Source of the DNA: DASUBN01 sp050261675
GTDB taxonomy: Bacteria > Pseudomonadota > Gammaproteobacteria > Natronospirales > REEB76
Direction of reading: 5' to 3'
Length of the DNA stretch: 45,122 nucleotides
Assembly: GCA_050261675.1 (NCBI GenBank)
Contig: JBLNDO010000035.1
Span: 1 to 45,122, forward strand
In this document: in pieces, positions 23,496 to 31,432 of the stretch
How the letters are laid out: every line of letters begins with the position of its first letter
Numbering within the stretch: the first letter of the stretch is position 1
Notes under the pieces: model-generated
Databases searched by the model: none
Told to the model about the DNA's origin: nothing
What the model saw: the letters and a program-made list of their open reading frames with translations, nothing else
Position numbers and translations under genes: made by a program

Positions 23496-25763
23496 TCAGT
23501 CTCGGAAGTCCCACTGCACCTTGAAGATCACCTCATTTCCCGTTTGCTGCACGGCGCTGCCGCTCAGGCCGGTGGTTTCGTTCACCAGGCCGTGGTTGAA
23601 CACGAGATAGATGTTGCTCGCGTCCTCCACGATCCAGCGCAATTGGGTGTTGCTGGAGACGCCGGCGATGGCGTTGTTGTACTGCATCTGGGTGGTGACG
23701 TAGAAGGTCGGCGTGAACGCGTAGGTGCCCGCGAGCGTGGAAAGGCGCGTCACGCCGTCGCCCTGGGGCGAGTAGTAGAAGAACCATTCCTGGGTGGCAG
23801 AGAGCACCAGTTTTCCGGAGGGCGTGTTCCAGTTCACCTGCACGGAGGGATGGAATGCGGTGCCGGCGTAGTAGGTACCCTGCGACGCCACGACCTGCCA
23901 CCACAGGGCTTCCGATTGCGGCGAATTGAACACGATGCGCCGGCGGTTCCAGGTATAGGGGCCGGCGGGCACGATCACATCCAGTTGCTGTTGGCCGTAC
24001 GGCCCCGGCACCAGGACGAAATCCTGGCTGGGGCGGTCGAAGTCGCGGTAGACGTCGAACTCCCAGTACCAGCCGCCCTGCGTCAGCATCTGCGGGCTCA
24101 GGAACCACTCGTCGCTCTGCTTGCCGCCGTCGGCGGGCCCAAGGCCGTCATCCTCGCTGTAGTGGCCGTAGAACCAGAAGCGGTGCACCCAGCTCCACCA
24201 GCTGTCCGAGGCGGGTCGCGGCTGGTAGGTGAGTTCGCTGAAGTAGTGCCGCGTACCGGGACGCGGCAGGAAGCCGAGACCCGGATCCAGCGCGTCTCCG
24301 AACTGGCTGAACTGCTCGTGAACGTACCACAGGTCGTTGGGGTATTCGATGTCGAAGCCGTAACCGTTCGCGTTGCCCTGGGGCAGGTCGCCGGAGGAAT
24401 GGCCGCCCCAGGCGGAGACATTGAAGTTCTTGTCGCCGGCGAAGTTCGAAGTCTTGTAGGTGGCATCCGCTCCGACGAAGCTGTTGGAACTCATCCCTAG
24501 CGGGTCGCCGTGGGTCACCAGCGTGCCGACCTGCAATTCGGGGTCCAGGTTATAGGTCGCCCTCCCCACAAACAGATTGGTGGCGTCGGCCCCGGCCGTA
24601 CCTTGGGCGCCCATCTGGGTGTCCAGCAGGGCGAGGGAACCTGAATCCGACTGACCGATGAGCTTCACCCCCTCGTTGAGCGGCACCTGGAAGCCGTTCA
24701 CCAGGCCGATGGTGCGTGAATAGAACGGAATGAAGGTTGTGCCCAGGTTGTAGCCGAAGGTGAGCAGGTTCGAGCCCTGCAGGAAGAACTGGCGCTTTTC
24801 CGGGAAGAACAGTGCGAAACGCCCGGTGTTCACCTGCTGCTGGTCCGCCTCCGCCTCGGCGAAGTCCGTGTGATAGGTGAACAAGCCGGCGAGTGAGGGG
24901 TTGAAGTCGTACTTGATGTCGAAACCCGCATGGGTGTCCGTCCCGCTGCCCGTCTGGTATTTGGCGAGACCGTAGGGTTGGAAGTCGATGCCCTTGCCCT
25001 GTTCCATGTCCTGTATGCCGGTGAGGGAGCCCTCGCGCTGCAGCTGGAACACCGAGGAATCCAGGGTGGTACCCGACCAATCGAGGGTGAGCAGGTCGCG
25101 CGGCACGTTGCGGGTGACGTTGAAACCCCAGTGGTCGAGACCGGTGGTGAACTGCAGGCTGCGGGTGTCGATGGCGATCTCCGCGGTCCAGCCGTGCTCG
25201 TTCTGCACCACCGTCGCCTGCCAGATGCCGTCCCAGTTGTAGTCGACGCCGTTGTTGCTGTTGATGGCGGGGGTGGGCGCCAGCAGGCCGTCCGCCATGG
25301 CACCCGCCGCGTTCACCTGGAAGATATAGGCGAAGCGCTTGGTGCCGAAGGTGTCCAGCACGAACAGCACGCTGTCGTCATTGCCCTGGTTGCCGTCGCG
25401 GACCAGCGTGTGGTTGCTGGCACGGCTGATGTCCGGGTCCTCGCATATCAACCCGATATAGAGGACATGATGGTCCCGGAGCAGCAGCACTTTGGTGTGA
25501 TAGGGGGTGGGTTCCCCGGGATGGGGACTTTGCTGGGTCAGATCCTCGATGACGCCGGCGTTCTGCCAGGCGGGCTCGTCCAGGCGGCCGTCTATGGTGA
25601 TAGTGCCGTCCCCGAGCCGGCCCGCTTCGACCGTAGGGTTCGCCACGGGAACCGGGGCGTGGGCCGGTTCCTCGCCATGGGCCGGGAGCGCCGCCGCCAG
25701 TGCCAGCAGGATCAGGGGGAGTGCCGCTTTACCCCGGCGGCCCGGCACCATGATTTTGCGCAT
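23496..25763 (-). CDS. Secreted CBM9-like / DUF5916 outer-membrane-type protein
   Basis: A 755-residue exported protein. A signal peptide (about 1-29: MRKIMVPGRRGKAALPLILL...LPAHG) is followed by a carbohydrate-binding family 9-like domain (about 40-220: ITIDGRLDEPAWQNA, HHVLYIGLICEDPD, HGWTAEIAIDTRSLQF). The rest is a long beta-rich DUF5916 region with the family line FAEAEADQQQVNTGRFALFFPEKRQFFLQGSNLL. This type is predicted to form an outer-membrane barrel, but its substrate is unknown. The frame is open to 25811; I chose 25763 because it gives a proper signal peptide and has AAGGG upstream. It converges on the Dlt-like cassette. Confidence 0.8.
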   Translation of the reverse strand: MRKIMVPGRRGKAALPLILLALAAALPAHGEEPAHAPVPVANPTVEAGRLGDGTITIDGRLDEPAWQNAGVIEDLTQQSPHPGEPTPYHTKVLLLRDHHVLYIGLICEDPDISRASNHTLVRDGNQGNDDSVLFVLDTFGTKRFAYIFQVNAAGAMADGLLAPTPAINSNNGVDYNWDGIWQATVVQNEHGWTAEIAIDTRSLQFTTGLDHWGFNVTRNVPRDLLTLDWSGTTLDSSVFQLQREGSLTGIQDMEQGKGIDFQPYGLAKYQTGSGTDTHAGFDIKYDFNPSLAGLFTYHTDFAEAEADQQQVNTGRFALFFPEKRQFFLQGSNLLTFGYNLGTTFIPFYSRTIGLVNGFQVPLNEGVKLIGQSDSGSLALLDTQMGAQGTAGADATNLFVGRATYNLDPELQVGTLVTHGDPLGMSSNSFVGADATYKTSNFAGDKNFNVSAWGGHSSGDLPQGNANGYGFDIEYPNDLWYVHEQFSQFGDALDPGLGFLPRPGTRHYFSELTYQPRPASDSWWSWVHRFWFYGHYSEDDGLGPADGGKQSDEWFLSPQMLTQGGWYWEFDVYRDFDRPSQDFVLVPGPYGQQQLDVIVPAGPYTWNRRRIVFNSPQSEALWWQVVASQGTYYAGTAFHPSVQVNWNTPSGKLVLSATQEWFFYYSPQGDGVTRLSTLAGTYAFTPTFYVTTQMQYNNAIAGVSSNTQLRWIVEDASNIYLVFNHGLVNETTGLSGSAVQQTGNEVIFKVQWDFRD

Positions 25764-25798
25764 GTCCCTTGGATATGTCGGAAACGGAAAAGGTTTAA

Positions 25799-25815
25799 CG
25801 ATTTGATACAAATCG
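25799..25815. promoter_or_regulatory. 17-base perfect dyad upstream of the DUF5916 gene
   Basis: CGATTTG-ATA-CAAATCG is a perfect inverted repeat with 7-base arms and a 3-base centre, in the promoter region of the minus-strand secreted protein gene. It looks like an operator for a dimeric repressor such as a TetR- or GntR-type factor; the factor is not identified. Confidence 0.5.
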
Positions 25816-25879
25816 CAACTAATTTTTATCGGGAAAAAGGCAGGGGAAGAGTGGAACTTATTGCGACAGCGCTGAAACG

Positions 25880-25902
25880 AAAAAGCTCCCGACAGAGGAG
25901 CT

Positions 25903-25903
<1 letters not shown>
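25880..25903 (-). terminator. Intrinsic terminator of tRNA-Leu
   Basis: Reading the minus strand, AAGCTCC (25903-25897) pairs with GGAGCTT (25889-25883) around a 7-base loop, followed by T5 (25884-25880). It begins at the base of the tRNA CCA end. Confidence 0.8.
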
Positions 25904-25987
<84 letters not shown>

Positions 25988-26009
25988 TTTAGGGGCGCGA
26001 AGGGCGGGC

Positions 26010-26038
26010 ACTTTACCCAGCCCCACCCCCTGTGTCAA
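26010..26038 (-). promoter_or_regulatory. Promoter of tRNA-Leu
   Basis: On the minus strand, a perfect TTGACA (26038-26033) and TAAAGT (26015-26010) are 17 bases apart, followed by a GC-rich discriminator, the pattern of a strong stringently controlled stable-RNA promoter. The tRNA 5' end is 23 bases further on. Confidence 0.8.
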
Positions 26039-26057
26039 TGTTGCCGGACGCATCTAG

Positions 26058-26094
26058 CCCCTTGAACTAGCTTCAAAAATGACCATTTCAAGGG
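26058..26094. repeat. Inverted repeat upstream of rnr
   Basis: CCCTTGAA (26059-26066) and TTCAAGGG (26087-26094) are perfect inverted arms. A second partner, TTGAA-CTAGC-TTCAA, overlaps the left arm. It lies in the 136-base gap between tRNA-Leu and rnr and may be a small repeat or an operator. Confidence 0.4.
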
Positions 26095-26123
26095 TGGGGT
26101 CATAGCCTCTCATTCCAAACATC

Positions 26124-28358
26124 ATGAAACACAAAAAGAACCGAAAACCGCCTCCCCGCAGGCGCCCCAAGCGCAGCGCCGATCCCTTCGCCGAGCGCGA
26201 AGCCAGCAAATACGCCCGTCCCATCCCCAGCCGCGAGGCCATCCTGGCCTGGCTGGAGGAGGCGGACCAGCCGCTGCCGTTCGACCGGCTGTTGCACGAC
26301 TTGAAGCTCTCCCACGCGGACGACGTGGAAGCCCTGAACCGACGCCTCGGGGCCATGCTGCGGGACGGCCAGCTGGTGCAGAACCGCCGCGGCGAATACT
26401 GCCTGGTGAAGCGCCTGCCGCTCACGGCCGGCACGGTCATCGGTCACCGGGACGGCTTCGGCTTCCTGAAGCCCGACGAGGGCGGGGATGACATCTTCCT
26501 GCCGCCCCGGCAGATGCGCGAACTCATGCACGGCGACCGTGCCGTGGTGCGCGTGCAGGGCCGCGACGCCCGGGGGCGGCCCGAGGGCTCGCTCGTGGAC
26601 GTGTTGGAACGCAACACCAGCGAACTCGCCGGTCGCTACGTGGAAGAGAAGGGCGTGAGCTACGTGGTGCCGGACAACGCGCGCATCGCCCACATGATCC
26701 AGATCCCGCCCATGGAGCGCGGCGGCGCCCGCTCCGGTCAGATGGTGGTGGTGGAAATCACCCAGCAACCCAGCAAGCAGAGCGAGGTCATCGGCCGCGT
26801 CAGCCGGGTGATGGGCGAGCGCAACGCCGTCGGCATGGCCACCGAACTCGCCATCCATGCCCATGCCTTGCCCCACAGTTTTCCCGCGACCGTGGAGCAT
26901 GAGGTGCATGGCTTGGATCCGCAGGTACCCGATGACGCCAAGCGCGGGCGCCTGGACCTCAGGTCCACGCCGCTCGTCACCATCGATGGCGAGGACGCCC
27001 GCGATTTCGACGATGCCGTCTTTTGCGAGCGCCAGGGCGACGGTTTCCGACTGCTGGTGGCCATCGCGGATGTTTCCCATTACGTGCGGAACGGTACCGC
27101 CCTGGACCAGGAAGCCCAGAAGCGGGGCAACTCGGTGTATTTCGCCGACCGCGTCATTCCCATGCTCCCGGAGGTGCTGTCCAACGGCTTGTGCTCCATC
27201 AATCCGCAGGTGGACCGCCTCTGCCTCGTCTGCGAGATGCACGTGGACCGGCAGGGCGAGGTGCATCGCTCCAGGTTCCATGAAGCGGTCATGCGTTCCG
27301 CGGCGCGCTTCACCTATACCCAGGTGGCGGCGATCCTGGTGGAAAAGGACGCGAAGCTGCGCCGCCAGCATGCGCCGCTGGTGCCGCATCTCGAGAACCT
27401 GCATGCGCTGTACCAGGTGTTCGCCCGGGCTCGCGGGCACCGTGGCGCCATCGATTTCGAGACCACCGAAACCCGCGTGGTGTTCGATGACCGGGGTGGC
27501 ATCGCCGCGATCCGCCCCCTGGTGCGCAACGACGCCCACAAGCTCATCGAAGAATGCATGATCGCCGCCAACGTGCAGGCGGCGAGGTTCCTCGCGCGCC
27601 ACCGCATGCCGACCCTGTATCGCGTGCACGCCGGACCCGAAGCGGAGGCCCTGGAGAAGCTGCGCGCCTTCCTGGGGACGCTCGGTCTCAAGCTCGCCGG
27701 CGGCATGAAGCCGGAGCCCGCGCACTATTCCCAGCTCCTGACCAAGGTGAAATCGCGTCCCGACCGGCATCTCATCGAGACCGTGCTGCTGCGGTCCCTG
27801 GCCCAGGCGGTCTACACCCCGGAGAATATCGGCCACTTCGGTCTGGCGCTGCCCTTCTACGCGCATTTCACCTCGCCCATCCGCCGCTTTCCGGACCTGC
27901 TGGTGCACCGCGCCATCCGCCACGTGCTGCGCGGCGGCAACGAGCGCAATTTCAGCTATTCCGGCAGCCATATGGAGCAGCTGGGCTCCCACAGTTCCAT
28001 GACCGAACGGCGGGCGGACGAGGCGACCCGCGACGCCCTGGACCGCCTGAAATCCGAATACATGCGCGACAAGCTTGGGGAGGAATTCGAGGGGCTCATC
28101 ACCGGCGTCACCAACTTCGGCGTGTTCGTGCAGATCAAGGACCTCTATGTGGAAGGCCTCATCCACGTCACCTCCCTGCCCAACGACTATTACGATCACG
28201 ATCCCGTGGGCCACCGCCTGGTCGGCGAGCGTTCCGGCCGCGTGTTCCGGCTGACGGACACGGTTCGCGTGAAAGTCGCCGCCGTCAATGTGGACGAGCG
28301 GAAGATAGACTTCGAACTCGTGGGCAGCGCCGCAACGCGCAAGCTGCGGCGCCGCTGA
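26124..28358 (+). CDS. rnr: Ribonuclease R
   Basis: 3'-5' exoribonuclease that degrades structured RNA, with roles in mRNA decay and ribosome quality control. Order: basic N-terminus (MKHKKNRKPPPRRRPKR), winged-helix region (about 30-95), two cold-shock domains, the RNB catalytic core with TIDGEDARDFDDAVF (metal-binding Asp cluster) and an S1 domain near the C-terminus (GVFVQIKDLYVEGLIHVTSL). The final RKLRRR tail is short. 744 residues, somewhat shorter than E. coli (813), the difference being mainly the C-terminal Lys-rich tail. rlmB follows after 8 bases. Confidence 0.95.
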   Translation: MKHKKNRKPPPRRRPKRSADPFAEREASKYARPIPSREAILAWLEEADQPLPFDRLLHDLKLSHADDVEALNRRLGAMLRDGQLVQNRRGEYCLVKRLPLTAGTVIGHRDGFGFLKPDEGGDDIFLPPRQMRELMHGDRAVVRVQGRDARGRPEGSLVDVLERNTSELAGRYVEEKGVSYVVPDNARIAHMIQIPPMERGGARSGQMVVVEITQQPSKQSEVIGRVSRVMGERNAVGMATELAIHAHALPHSFPATVEHEVHGLDPQVPDDAKRGRLDLRSTPLVTIDGEDARDFDDAVFCERQGDGFRLLVAIADVSHYVRNGTALDQEAQKRGNSVYFADRVIPMLPEVLSNGLCSINPQVDRLCLVCEMHVDRQGEVHRSRFHEAVMRSAARFTYTQVAAILVEKDAKLRRQHAPLVPHLENLHALYQVFARARGHRGAIDFETTETRVVFDDRGGIAAIRPLVRNDAHKLIEECMIAANVQAARFLARHRMPTLYRVHAGPEAEALEKLRAFLGTLGLKLAGGMKPEPAHYSQLLTKVKSRPDRHLIETVLLRSLAQAVYTPENIGHFGLALPFYAHFTSPIRRFPDLLVHRAIRHVLRGGNERNFSYSGSHMEQLGSHSSMTERRADEATRDALDRLKSEYMRDKLGEEFEGLITGVTNFGVFVQIKDLYVEGLIHVTSLPNDYYDHDPVGHRLVGERSGRVFRLTDTVRVKVAAVNVDERKIDFELVGSAATRKLRRR

Positions 28359-28366
28359 AATTGCCC

Positions 28367-29110
28367 ATGAAAGAACTCACCTATGGCTTGCACGCGGTGA
28401 CCGCGCTGTTGGAAGAGGGAGGGAAGGTGCATGCCCTCTGGATACAGGACAGCCGTCATGACGAGCGTCTGAACCGTGTAGCGGAATTGGCCCAGAAGGC
28501 CGGTGTACGCGTTCAGCGCGTGGCCCGCGCCGAGCTGGACCGCATGACCCAGGACGCCCGGCACCAGGGGGTGGTGGCGGAAGCGGAGGGGGCGGAGTTG
28601 CGCGACGAAGGCGGCCTGTTCCCCTTGCTGGACCGCTTGAACGAGCCGCCTTTCCTGCTGGTGCTGGACGGCGTCCAGGACCCCCACAATCTGGGCGCCT
28701 GTCTGCGCTCCGCCAACGCCGCCGGCGTGCACGCCGTGATTGCGCCCAAGGACCGTTCCGCGGGCCTCACCGCCGTGGCTCGCAAGGTCGCCTCCGGCGC
28801 GGCCGAGGTCACGCCGTTTTTCCAGGTGACCAACCTCGCCCGCACGCTGCGGGACCTTAAGGAACGCAATATCTGGCTGGTGGGCCTGGCGGGGGAGGCG
28901 GATCAGGGTCTGTACGAACTGGATTTGAAAGGACCGCTTGCCATCGTGATGGGCGCGGAGGGGGAGGGCATGCGCCGCCTCACCAAGGAGCATTGCGATT
29001 TCCTGGCCAAGATCCCCATGGCGGGGCAGGTGGAGAGTCTGAACGTGTCTGTGGCTACAGGCGTCTCACTATTTGAGGCCCTGCGCCAGCGTCAAGCGAA
29101 GAAGAAATAA
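28367..29110 (+). CDS. rlmB: 23S rRNA (guanosine-2'-O-)-methyltransferase
   Basis: SPOUT methyltransferase that modifies G2251 of 23S rRNA. N-terminal substrate-binding domain opens with TYGLHAVTALLE. The knot motifs are NLGACLRSANAAGV, IVMGAEGEGMRRL and IPMAGQVESLNVSVATGVSLFEALRQR. ATG at 28367 gives 247 residues, the family norm, and the upstream open frame is a shadow of rnr. The order rnr-rlmB is the usual one. Confidence 0.95.
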   Translation: MKELTYGLHAVTALLEEGGKVHALWIQDSRHDERLNRVAELAQKAGVRVQRVARAELDRMTQDARHQGVVAEAEGAELRDEGGLFPLLDRLNEPPFLLVLDGVQDPHNLGACLRSANAAGVHAVIAPKDRSAGLTAVARKVASGAAEVTPFFQVTNLARTLRDLKERNIWLVGLAGEADQGLYELDLKGPLAIVMGAEGEGMRRLTKEHCDFLAKIPMAGQVESLNVSVATGVSLFEALRQRQAKKK

Positions 29111-29139
29111 AAAAGAGGCGCTCCCGTCTCCGGAGCGCC
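29107..29139 (-). terminator. Intrinsic terminator of the DUF1579-like gene
   Basis: GGCGCTCC (29117-29124) and GGAGCGCC (29132-29139) form an 8-bp stem. In the minus direction it is followed by TCTTTTTT. On the plus strand there is no T-run, though the hairpin may also protect the rlmB mRNA end. Confidence 0.75.
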
Positions 29140-29155
29140 CACGGGAGTACCCGCC

Positions 29156-29680
29156 TTATCCCTTGTGTTTGACGAACAGGCAGTCGAACTCCGGCTGCCA
29201 GGTCTTGCCGCCGTCCTTCGATGAATTCGAGATCTCACGCACGCCGTCGCCCTGCTTGGCCCAGGTGATGCGGTGTTGGATCTCGGCGCCGTCCTTGCGG
29301 TAGGTGGTGGCGGTCATGGTCAGCACGCCGTCCTTGAAGTCGCCGTCCTGCAACCACAGGTTCGCGCCATTATTCACCCAGCTCTGGTGCCAGTGCTTGC
29401 GGGTGGGCACATACAGCGTGTAGCTCTCGCCGATCAGCCCGTCGGTTTGCTCGTAGAGTTCGTGCAGCGCGCAACCGTCCAATACGGGCGTGATGCGGGC
29501 GCGGGCGATGGAAGGCCCCTTGCCGTCGGGATGGTCCTGCATGTCGATGGTGTCCCAATCGCCAATCCAGAAATCCAGCTGATGGTATTCGGGGGCATCG
29601 CAGTAGTGATGGGGCGCGGGAGCGGCGCTAAGGGGGAACGCGGTGGCCAGGAGTACCAGGGCGGCGAATGGACGAAGCAT
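29156..29680 (-). CDS. Secreted DUF1579-like protein
   Basis: A 174-residue protein with a clear signal peptide (MLRPFAALVLLATAFPLSAAPAP) and an exported domain. The pattern YHQLDFWIGDWDT at the mature N-terminus, followed by ARARITPVLDGCALHELYE and later SWVNNGANLWLQDGDF, resembles DUF1579-type proteins. No enzyme motif is seen. GGAGG lies 6 bases before the ATG. It is the last gene of a minus-strand group with an SRPBCC protein and an ArsR-type regulator; the 74-base gap may hold its own start. Confidence 0.65.
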   Translation of the reverse strand: MLRPFAALVLLATAFPLSAAPAPHHYCDAPEYHQLDFWIGDWDTIDMQDHPDGKGPSIARARITPVLDGCALHELYEQTDGLIGESYTLYVPTRKHWHQSWVNNGANLWLQDGDFKDGVLTMTATTYRKDGAEIQHRITWAKQGDGVREISNSSKDGGKTWQPEFDCLFVKHKG

Positions 29681-29754
29681 GGGAAACCTCCAGATTGTGA
29701 GGCTCCATGGATAACATTGTTCGCTTGAAGGTTTCTGGCCGTTTTCGGACCAGG

Positions 29755-30192
29755 TCATTTTCCGGCGAGCAGAGCAGCCAATCCGTCGAAGATCATGCCC
29801 CAGCCTTCCGGCGTCTTGTCCGCGTATTTCGCCAGTACACCTTCGTGGGTCAGGGTGAGTTCGCAACCGCCGTCCACGGGGGCGATGTCGAGGGTGACCC
29901 AGGAGTTCGCGGCGGAGTAATTCGGCACGCGGAACGTGAACTTGAGGCGCGTGGGCCGGACGATCTCCAAGTATTCGCCCACGTGCTCGATATCCTCGCT
30001 GTCCCGCCGGTCCACGATCACGAAGCCGCCGCCCACCCGGGCGTCGACGTTGGCCCGCACGATCTTTCCGGTGGGGGTGGCGAACAGGAAGCGCCGTGCC
30101 TTGTCCGGGTCCAACCAGGCATCGAACACCCGTTCTGGGGAAGCCTTGAAGCGGCGGACCACCCGCACGCTGACGGTCTTGGCGGTATTCAT
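29755..30192 (-). CDS. SRPBCC (AHSA1/START-like) domain protein
   Basis: A 145-residue single-domain protein. VVRRFKASPERVFDAWLDPDKARRF is split here into its landmarks: RRFKASPERVFDAW and DPDKARRFLF. The rest follows the AHSA1 pattern: GGGFVIVDRRDSEDIEHVGEYLEI, PTRLKFTF, and the C-terminal PEGWGMIFDGLAALLA. The family has a hydrophobic pocket for small ligands. The start overlaps the ArsR stop as ATGA. ArsR-SRPBCC pairs are common; the ligand is unknown. Confidence 0.85.
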   Translation of the reverse strand: MNTAKTVSVRVVRRFKASPERVFDAWLDPDKARRFLFATPTGKIVRANVDARVGGGFVIVDRRDSEDIEHVGEYLEIVRPTRLKFTFRVPNYSAANSWVTLDIAPVDGGCELTLTHEGVLAKYADKTPEGWGMIFDGLAALLAGK

Positions 30193-30536
30193 GGCTTGCC
30201 CTTGCGTGCCGGGAGGGCATCCTCCGCGTCCAGAAGCGCTTCCAGCACGTCCCGGCTGGTGTTCCAGATGTTGCGCTGCGCCTCCATCCAGCTCGCCGCT
30301 TCGCCCAAAGGAGCCCGGTCCAGGCTCAGGAGGTGCTCCCGCCCGGCACGGCGGCGGCGCACGAGGCGCGCCCGTTCCAGGATGCGGATGTGTTTGGAAA
30401 CGGAGTTGAGGGAGATGGCGAAGGGCCTCGCCAGATCGGTCACTCGGGTTTCCCCCTGGGATAGGCGCCTCAGGATGGCCCGGCGGGTAGGGTCCGCCAG
30501 GGCTCCGAGGGTCAGGTCCAGCGATTCGGCTCTCAT
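30189..30536 (-). CDS. ArsR-family transcriptional regulator
   Basis: A 115-residue winged-helix protein: LGALADPTRRAILRRLSQGE, then VTDLARPFAISLNSVSKHIRILERARLV as helix-turn-helix, and the beta-wing RRRRAGREHLLSL. No cysteine cluster for metal is present, so it belongs to the non-metal ArsR group that often pairs with SRPBCC proteins. The C-terminal MEAQRNIWNTSRDVLEALL helix would dimerise. An 18-20 base palindrome lies directly upstream, suggesting autorepression of the three-gene group. Confidence 0.88.
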   Translation of the reverse strand: MRAESLDLTLGALADPTRRAILRRLSQGETRVTDLARPFAISLNSVSKHIRILERARLVRRRRAGREHLLSLDRAPLGEAASWMEAQRNIWNTSRDVLEALLDAEDALPARKGKP

Positions 30537-30547
30537 GGAGTACTAAC

Positions 30548-30593
30548 ATTAACCCATATGGATTAATAATAGCTTTGTTTGGCCGTGAATCAA
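30548..30593 (-). promoter_or_regulatory. ArsR promoter with overlapping operator
   Basis: On the minus strand, TTGATT (30593-30588) and TATTAT (30571-30566) are 16 bases apart. The near-perfect palindrome ATTAACCCATATGGATTAAT (30548-30567, one mismatched pair) starts at the -10 and covers the expected transcription start, 11 bases before the arsR ATG. This placement fits repression by the encoded regulator. Confidence 0.6.
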
Positions 30594-30645
30594 GGGGGCT
30601 CGGGGAGGGCTTTTCAAGGCGGCATGCGTCCCTAAGCCCCTGAAT

Positions 30646-30675
30646 TTGCAAGCCGCTTGGGCCTTAAGGCATAAT
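30646..30675 (+). promoter_or_regulatory. Candidate promoter of rpsF-rpsR-rplI
   Basis: TTGCAA (30646-30651) and CATAAT (30670-30675) separated by 18 bases, followed by the GC-rich GCGCGCCC. It lies about 80 bases before rpsF. Confidence 0.5.
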
Positions 30676-30682
30676 GCGCGCC

Positions 30683-30736
30683 CTTCCGTCGAGACCCGAC
30701 GGAAGCCCTTGCTCCACCGCCTAGACGGGGAGCCGG
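30683..30736 (+). ncRNA. Candidate bS6:bS18 autoregulatory leader
   Basis: The rpsF leader can form a perfect 9-bp hairpin CTTCCGTCG/CGACGGAAG (30683-30691 with 30697-30705). A second one, GCTCC/GGAGC (30711-30715 with 30729-30733), has an inner CCG facing CGG. Leaders with a CCG element near a hairpin are known to bind the S6:S18 complex. The assignment rests on position and general shape only. Confidence 0.4.
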
Positions 30737-30757
30737 ACAGTCCACAAGGAGCTTCGA

Positions 30758-31162
30758 TTGAGACACTACGAGATCGTGTTTCTGGTCCACCCTGACCAGA
30801 GCGAACAGGTGCCCGCAATGATCGAGCGTTACCGCTCGATGATCGAGTCCGAAGGCGGCAAAGTGCACCGCCTGGAGGATTGGGGCCGCCGCCAGCTCGC
30901 CTATCCCATCGCCAAGGTCCACAAGGCCCACTACGTGCTCATGAACATCGAGGCCGGGCAGGCCACGTTGAACGAGCTCGTTGGCATGTTCCGGTTCAAC
31001 GACGCCGTGCTGCGCCACCTGGTGGTGCGCCGCGACGCCGCCGTGACCGAGCCCTCCGCCCTCGTCAAGCCGAAGGACGAGGAGAAGGAAGCCCGCGCCG
31101 AGCGCTTCGACGACGACCGGGACGACGACCGCGACGACGATGCGCGCGGTGAGCAGGCGTGA
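30758..31162 (+). CDS. rpsF: 30S ribosomal protein bS6
   Basis: Small-subunit protein that pairs with bS18. Landmarks: RHYEIVFLVHPDQSEQV, the RRQLAYPI block and KAHYVLMNIEA. The start is TTG at 30758 with AAGGAG 6 bases upstream; it gives the normal (M)RHYEIV. The C-terminus is a low-complexity acidic/Arg tail (about 110-134, with repeated D-D-R/D-D-D), as in many proteobacterial bS6. 134 residues. First gene of rpsF-rpsR-rplI. Confidence 0.96.
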   Translation: MRHYEIVFLVHPDQSEQVPAMIERYRSMIESEGGKVHRLEDWGRRQLAYPIAKVHKAHYVLMNIEAGQATLNELVGMFRFNDAVLRHLVVRRDAAVTEPSALVKPKDEEKEARAERFDDDRDDDRDDDARGEQA

Positions 31163-31188
31163 AACCAAAGGATTCGAGAGGCAAACCC

Positions 31189-31419
31189 ATGGCACAGCAG
31201 CGTTTTTTCCGTAAGCGTAAATTCTGCCGTTTCACGGCGGAAGGCGTGGTGGAGATCGACTACAAGGATCTCGCCACCCTGAAGAGCTACGTCACCGAGA
31301 CCGGCAAGATCGTTCCGAGCCGCATCACCGGCACGCGTTCGAACTACCAGCGCCAGCTGGCGCTCGCCGTGAAGCGTGCACGCTTCCTGGCGCTCCTGCC
31401 GTACACCGACCAGCACTGA
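31189..31419 (+). CDS. rpsR: 30S ribosomal protein bS18
   Basis: 76 residues. MAQQRFFRKRKFCRF is followed by IDYKDLATLKSYVTETGKI and PSRITGTRSNYQRQLALAVKRARFLALLPY in outline, almost identical to the E. coli protein. The frame is open from 31159, but ATG at 31189 gives the family length. It lies 26 bases after rpsF and 13 before rplI. The order rpsF-rpsR-rplI lacks priB between rpsF and rpsR, which E. coli has. Confidence 0.97.
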   Translation: MAQQRFFRKRKFCRFTAEGVVEIDYKDLATLKSYVTETGKIVPSRITGTRSNYQRQLALAVKRARFLALLPYTDQH

Positions 31420-31432
31420 GGGGAGAACAGCA

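Noticed and set aside
29117..29139. Terminator for rlmB on the plus strand
   Set aside because: The T-run is only on the minus-strand side; on the plus strand the stem is followed by CACGGG.
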